Below are positions 6,054-8,733 of a stretch of DNA of 8,733 bases, piece after piece; position 1 is the first letter of the stretch; every line of letters begins with the position of its first letter. The translations under genes and the position numbers were made by a program. The DNA is taken from positions 1 to 8,733 of the forward strand of contig JAYUFR010000312.1 of NCBI GenBank assembly GCA_043738625.1, written 5' to 3'. Origin of the DNA: JANYCD01 sp043738625. GTDB taxonomy: Bacteria > Pseudomonadota > Gammaproteobacteria > Burkholderiales > Rhodocyclaceae. The notes below the pieces were generated by a model. That model did no database searches. It was not told the origin of the DNA and worked only from the letters and a program-made list of their open reading frames with translations.

Positions 6054-8733
6054 ACATTTCCGCGCCGTTTATCCGCCGCCCGGTAATGACCGGCCTGGTG
6101 ATGCTCTCCATTCTCGTGTTCGGGATCATCGCTTATCGGCAACTGCCGGTTTCCGATCTGCCCAATGTCGACTTCCCCACCATTTCGGTCAGCGCGACCC
6201 TGCCCGGCGCCAGCGCCGAGACCATGGCATCGGCAGTCGCCACGCCATTGGAGAAACAGTTTTCCACCATCGCCGCACTGGATTCGATGACCTCGACCAG
6301 CGCCCAGGGCACCACCCAGATCACCCTGCAATTTTCGCTGAGCCGCAACATCGACGCTGCGGCGCAGGATGTGCAATCGGCCATCGCGGCCGCGCTCAGG
6401 CAATTGCCGCCGGAAATGACCACGCCGCCGTCCTACACCAAGGTCAATCCGGCCGACTCGCCGATCTTCTATCTCGGCCTGACCTCCGACACGCTGAAGC
6501 CGTCGGATGTGGACGAATACGCCCAAACCCTGATGGCGCAACGCATCTCCACCATCAACGGCGTCGCCCAGGTGCTGGTCTACGGCTCGCGCAAATATGC
6601 AGTGCGGGTGCAGGTCAACCCCAGCGCGCTGGCCAGTCGCGGCATCGGCATCGACGAAGTGCAACAGGCCATCGCCAGCCAGAACGTCAACACCCCGACC
6701 GGCACCCTGTACGGGGCGAACAAGGCGCTGACCGTCGAAGCCACCGGGCAATTGCTCGATGCCGCCGCTTATCGCGCGATAATCGTGGCCTATCGCAACG
6801 GCGCGCCGGTGCGGCTCGGCGAAGTGGGACACGTCTTCGACAGTGTGCAGAACAACAAGGCCGGCGCCTGGTTCAATGGCGAACCGGCGGTGATGCTGGC
6901 CATCATGCGCCAACCTGGCGTCAATACCGTTGAAGTGGTTGACGCCATCAAGCAACTGTTGCCGGTGTTTCGCGCGCAGATACCGCCCGGCATCAAGATG
7001 GAAGTGGTGTTCGACCGCTCGCTGACGATTCGCAGTTCACTCGCCGACGTCAAGTTCACCCTGCTGCTGTCGCTGGCACTGGTGGTGCTGGTGATCTTCC
7101 TGTTTCTGCGCAACGGCGTGTCCACATTGATACCAAGCCTGGCGCTGCCGATGTCCATCATCGGCACCTTCTCGGTCATGTACCTGGCCGGCTTCAACCT
7201 CGACAACCTGTCACTGATGGCGCTGACGCTGTGCGTCGGCTTCGTGGTGGACGACGCCATCGTGGTGCTGGAAAATATTTCGCGCCATCTGGAGATGGGC
7301 AAGGCGCCGCTGCAGGCGGCGTTGGAAGGTTCGCAGGAGATCGGCTTCACGGTGATTTCGATGACCATCTCGCTGGTCGCGGTGTTCATTCCCATCCTGT
7401 TCATGGGCGGCATCGTTGGTCGCCTGATGCATGAATTCGCCATCACCATCATGGCTGCGGTGCTGGTGTCCGGCTTCGTCTCGCTGACCCTGACGCCCTT
7501 GTTGAGCGCACGCATGCTCAAGACGGCGGACCATCACGCCGCGCATGGCCGGCTCTACAAGCTGAGCGAGAATTTCTTCGCCGCGTGGAAGCAGGGCTAT
7601 GACCGGACCCTGCTCTGGGTGCTGGGTCGTCCGCGTCTCACGCTGCTTGTCTTCGCCGCCGTGGTCGCCGCCACCGCCGCTTTGTTCGCGCTGGTGCCGA
7701 AGGGTTTTCTGCCCAGTGACGACACCGGGCAAATGATCGCCTTCGCCGAAGCGGCGCAGGACATTTCCTACGATGCAATGGTCGACAAACAGCAGCAGAT
7801 CGCCCGCATCATTCGCGCCGACCCCAACGTGGCGTCGGTGATGTCGTTCGTCGGCGCCGGCGGTTCCAGCTCGACGCTCAACCTGGGGCGGATCATCGTG
7901 ATCCTCAAGCCGCCCGGCCAGCGACTTTCTCCGGACCAGGTGATCCAGGGGCTGCGGCCCAAGCTGGGCGGCGTTCCCGGCATGAAGGTGTTCTTGCAGA
8001 ACATTCCGGTAATCCGCATTGGTGGCCGCTTCACCAAGAGCCTCTACCAATACACGTTGCAGGATGCCGATACCAAAGAGTTGTTCAAATGGGGGCCGCT
8101 GCTGGAGGAAAAACTGCGCGCGATTCCCGGCTTGCAGGACGTCACCAGCGACCTGCAAATTTCCAATCCAAAACTGTCGGTGGAAATCGATCGCAACAAG
8201 GCGTCGGCGCTCGGCGTCACCGCGCAGCAGATCGAGGACGCGCTGTACACCGCCTACGGTTCGCGCCAGGTGTCGACCATCTACACCCCCACCAACGCGT
8301 ACTGGGTGATTCTCGAAGCCGCGCCCGAATACCAGGCCGACCAGGCGGCGCTGGGCATGCTCTACATCCGCTCGTCGCAGGGAACGCTGGTGCCGCTCAG
8401 CGCCGTCACCCAACTCGGCAACGGCGTCTCGCCACTCACCGTGACGCATCAGGGCCAGGTACCTTCGGTGACCATCTCGTTCAATCTGGCGCCCGGTGTC
8501 TCGCTGTCAACCGCCATCGAAAAAATACAAAAGCTGCAGGCCGATTTGAAGGCGCCGTCCACCCTCAGCGGCAGCTTCCAGGGCTCGGCACAGGCCTTCC
8601 AGGCCTCGCTGGCAGGCATGGGCATGCTGCTGATCATTGCCATATTCGTGATCTATGTCGTGCTCGGCATCCTTTATGAAAGCATGGTTCATCCGGTCAC
8701 CATTCTTTCCGGGCTGCCCACCGCCGGGCTCGG
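6050..8733 (+). CDS. RND multidrug efflux permease, MdtB/MdtC-like (cut by window edge)
   Basis: 894 complete codons are visible of an expected ~1030; the frame is uninterrupted and runs off the right edge. Proton-driven inner-membrane exporter of the HAE1 type, working with the adaptor just upstream. The N-terminus (NISAPFIRRPVMTGLVM, then RQLPVSDLPNVDFPTISVSATLPGAS) is characteristic of MdtB/MdtC-type pumps. The first periplasmic domain follows, with ATPLEKQFSTI and the porter segments. TM2 is about 336-353 (FTLLLSLALVVLVIFLFL). TM4 carries the proton-relay pair D401-D402 in GFVVDDAIVVLENI, equivalent to AcrB D407/D408. TM6 region: FAITIMAAVLVSGFVSLTLTPLLSARML. TM7 and PKGFLPSDDTGQ start the second periplasmic half, and the window ends in the TM8-TM9 region (IYVVLGILYESMVHPVTILSGLP). 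The start is GTG 6050, sharing the GTGA overlap with the adaptor stop. A second permease or a TolC-type channel may follow downstream. Confidence 0.95.
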   Translation, partial: MNISAPFIRRPVMTGLVMLSILVFGIIAYRQLPVSDLPNVDFPTISVSATLPGASAETMASAVATPLEKQFSTIAALDSMTSTSAQGTTQITLQFSLSRNIDAAAQDVQSAIAAALRQLPPEMTTPPSYTKVNPADSPIFYLGLTSDTLKPSDVDEYAQTLMAQRISTINGVAQVLVYGSRKYAVRVQVNPSALASRGIGIDEVQQAIASQNVNTPTGTLYGANKALTVEATGQLLDAAAYRAIIVAYRNGAPVRLGEVGHVFDSVQNNKAGAWFNGEPAVMLAIMRQPGVNTVEVVDAIKQLLPVFRAQIPPGIKMEVVFDRSLTIRSSLADVKFTLLLSLALVVLVIFLFLRNGVSTLIPSLALPMSIIGTFSVMYLAGFNLDNLSLMALTLCVGFVVDDAIVVLENISRHLEMGKAPLQAALEGSQEIGFTVISMTISLVAVFIPILFMGGIVGRLMHEFAITIMAAVLVSGFVSLTLTPLLSARMLKTADHHAAHGRLYKLSENFFAAWKQGYDRTLLWVLGRPRLTLLVFAAVVAATAALFALVPKGFLPSDDTGQMIAFAEAAQDISYDAMVDKQQQIARIIRADPNVASVMSFVGAGGSSSTLNLGRIIVILKPPGQRLSPDQVIQGLRPKLGGVPGMKVFLQNIPVIRIGGRFTKSLYQYTLQDADTKELFKWGPLLEEKLRAIPGLQDVTSDLQISNPKLSVEIDRNKASALGVTAQQIEDALYTAYGSRQVSTIYTPTNAYWVILEAAPEYQADQAALGMLYIRSSQGTLVPLSAVTQLGNGVSPLTVTHQGQVPSVTISFNLAPGVSLSTAIEKIQKLQADLKAPSTLSGSFQGSAQAFQASLAGMGMLLIIAIFVIYVVLGILYESMVHPVTILSGLPTAGL

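Noticed and set aside
5855..6955. 366-codon open frame on the minus strand spanning the adaptor/permease junction
   Set aside because: Low-complexity histidine- and glycine-rich translation crossing two real genes on the other strand; no ribosome binding site or recognisable motif.
7211..8449. 412-codon open frame on the minus strand antisense to the RND permease
   Set aside because: Its predicted protein is a run of H, R, Q, G and D without domains, as expected from the opposite strand of a GC-rich gene. The plus-strand permease frame is unambiguous.

Overview
The window looks like ordinary chromosome from a GC-rich Gram-negative proteobacterium, most likely a betaproteobacterium. I base this on the order purN / DUF3108 protein / RsmB-type rRNA methyltransferase, which I know from betaproteobacterial genomes, and on the style of the proteins. 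This is recall and inference; no database search was possible.

The left half (1-4736) is a tightly packed block read entirely on the minus strand. In transcription order it holds a DedA-family membrane protein (4736-4092), an unrecognised lipoprotein (4071-3358), purN (3361-2723), a DUF3108 protein with a TonB-like membrane anchor and proline-rich stretch (2717-1665), an RsmB/NOP-family RNA methyltransferase (1663-302) and the start of an exported phospholipase D-like protein (305, running off the left edge). Junctions are 20 bp, an ATGA overlap, 5 bp, 1 bp and a TTGA overlap, so this is very probably one operon with translational coupling. The functions are mixed (envelope, purine synthesis, ribosome modification), as in many conserved housekeeping clusters.

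A 153-bp divergent intergenic region (4737-4889) separates this block from the right half. It contains a plausible sigma-70 promoter for the leftward operon and no convincing one for the rightward genes.

The right half (4890-8733) is read on the plus strand. It holds an RND efflux pair: a lipoprotein-type periplasmic adaptor (4890-6053) and, overlapping it by GTGA, an MdtB/MdtC-like RND permease (6050 to the right edge, cut off after 894 codons). Together with an outer-membrane TolC-type channel not seen here, these would form a tripartite pump exporting drugs or other small molecules.

The most unusual feature is inside the methyltransferase gene. A palindrome-rich segment (about 1132-1260) encodes roughly 30-40 residues that look foreign to the family, and the reading frame stays open. 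It contains a 48-nt near-perfect stem-loop, a 9-bp hairpin, a 7-bp hairpin and a homopyrimidine mirror repeat, and looks like a small repeat element that landed in the linker between the N-terminal and catalytic domains. I found no CRISPR array, RNA gene, integrase, transposase or clearly new defence or metabolic system.
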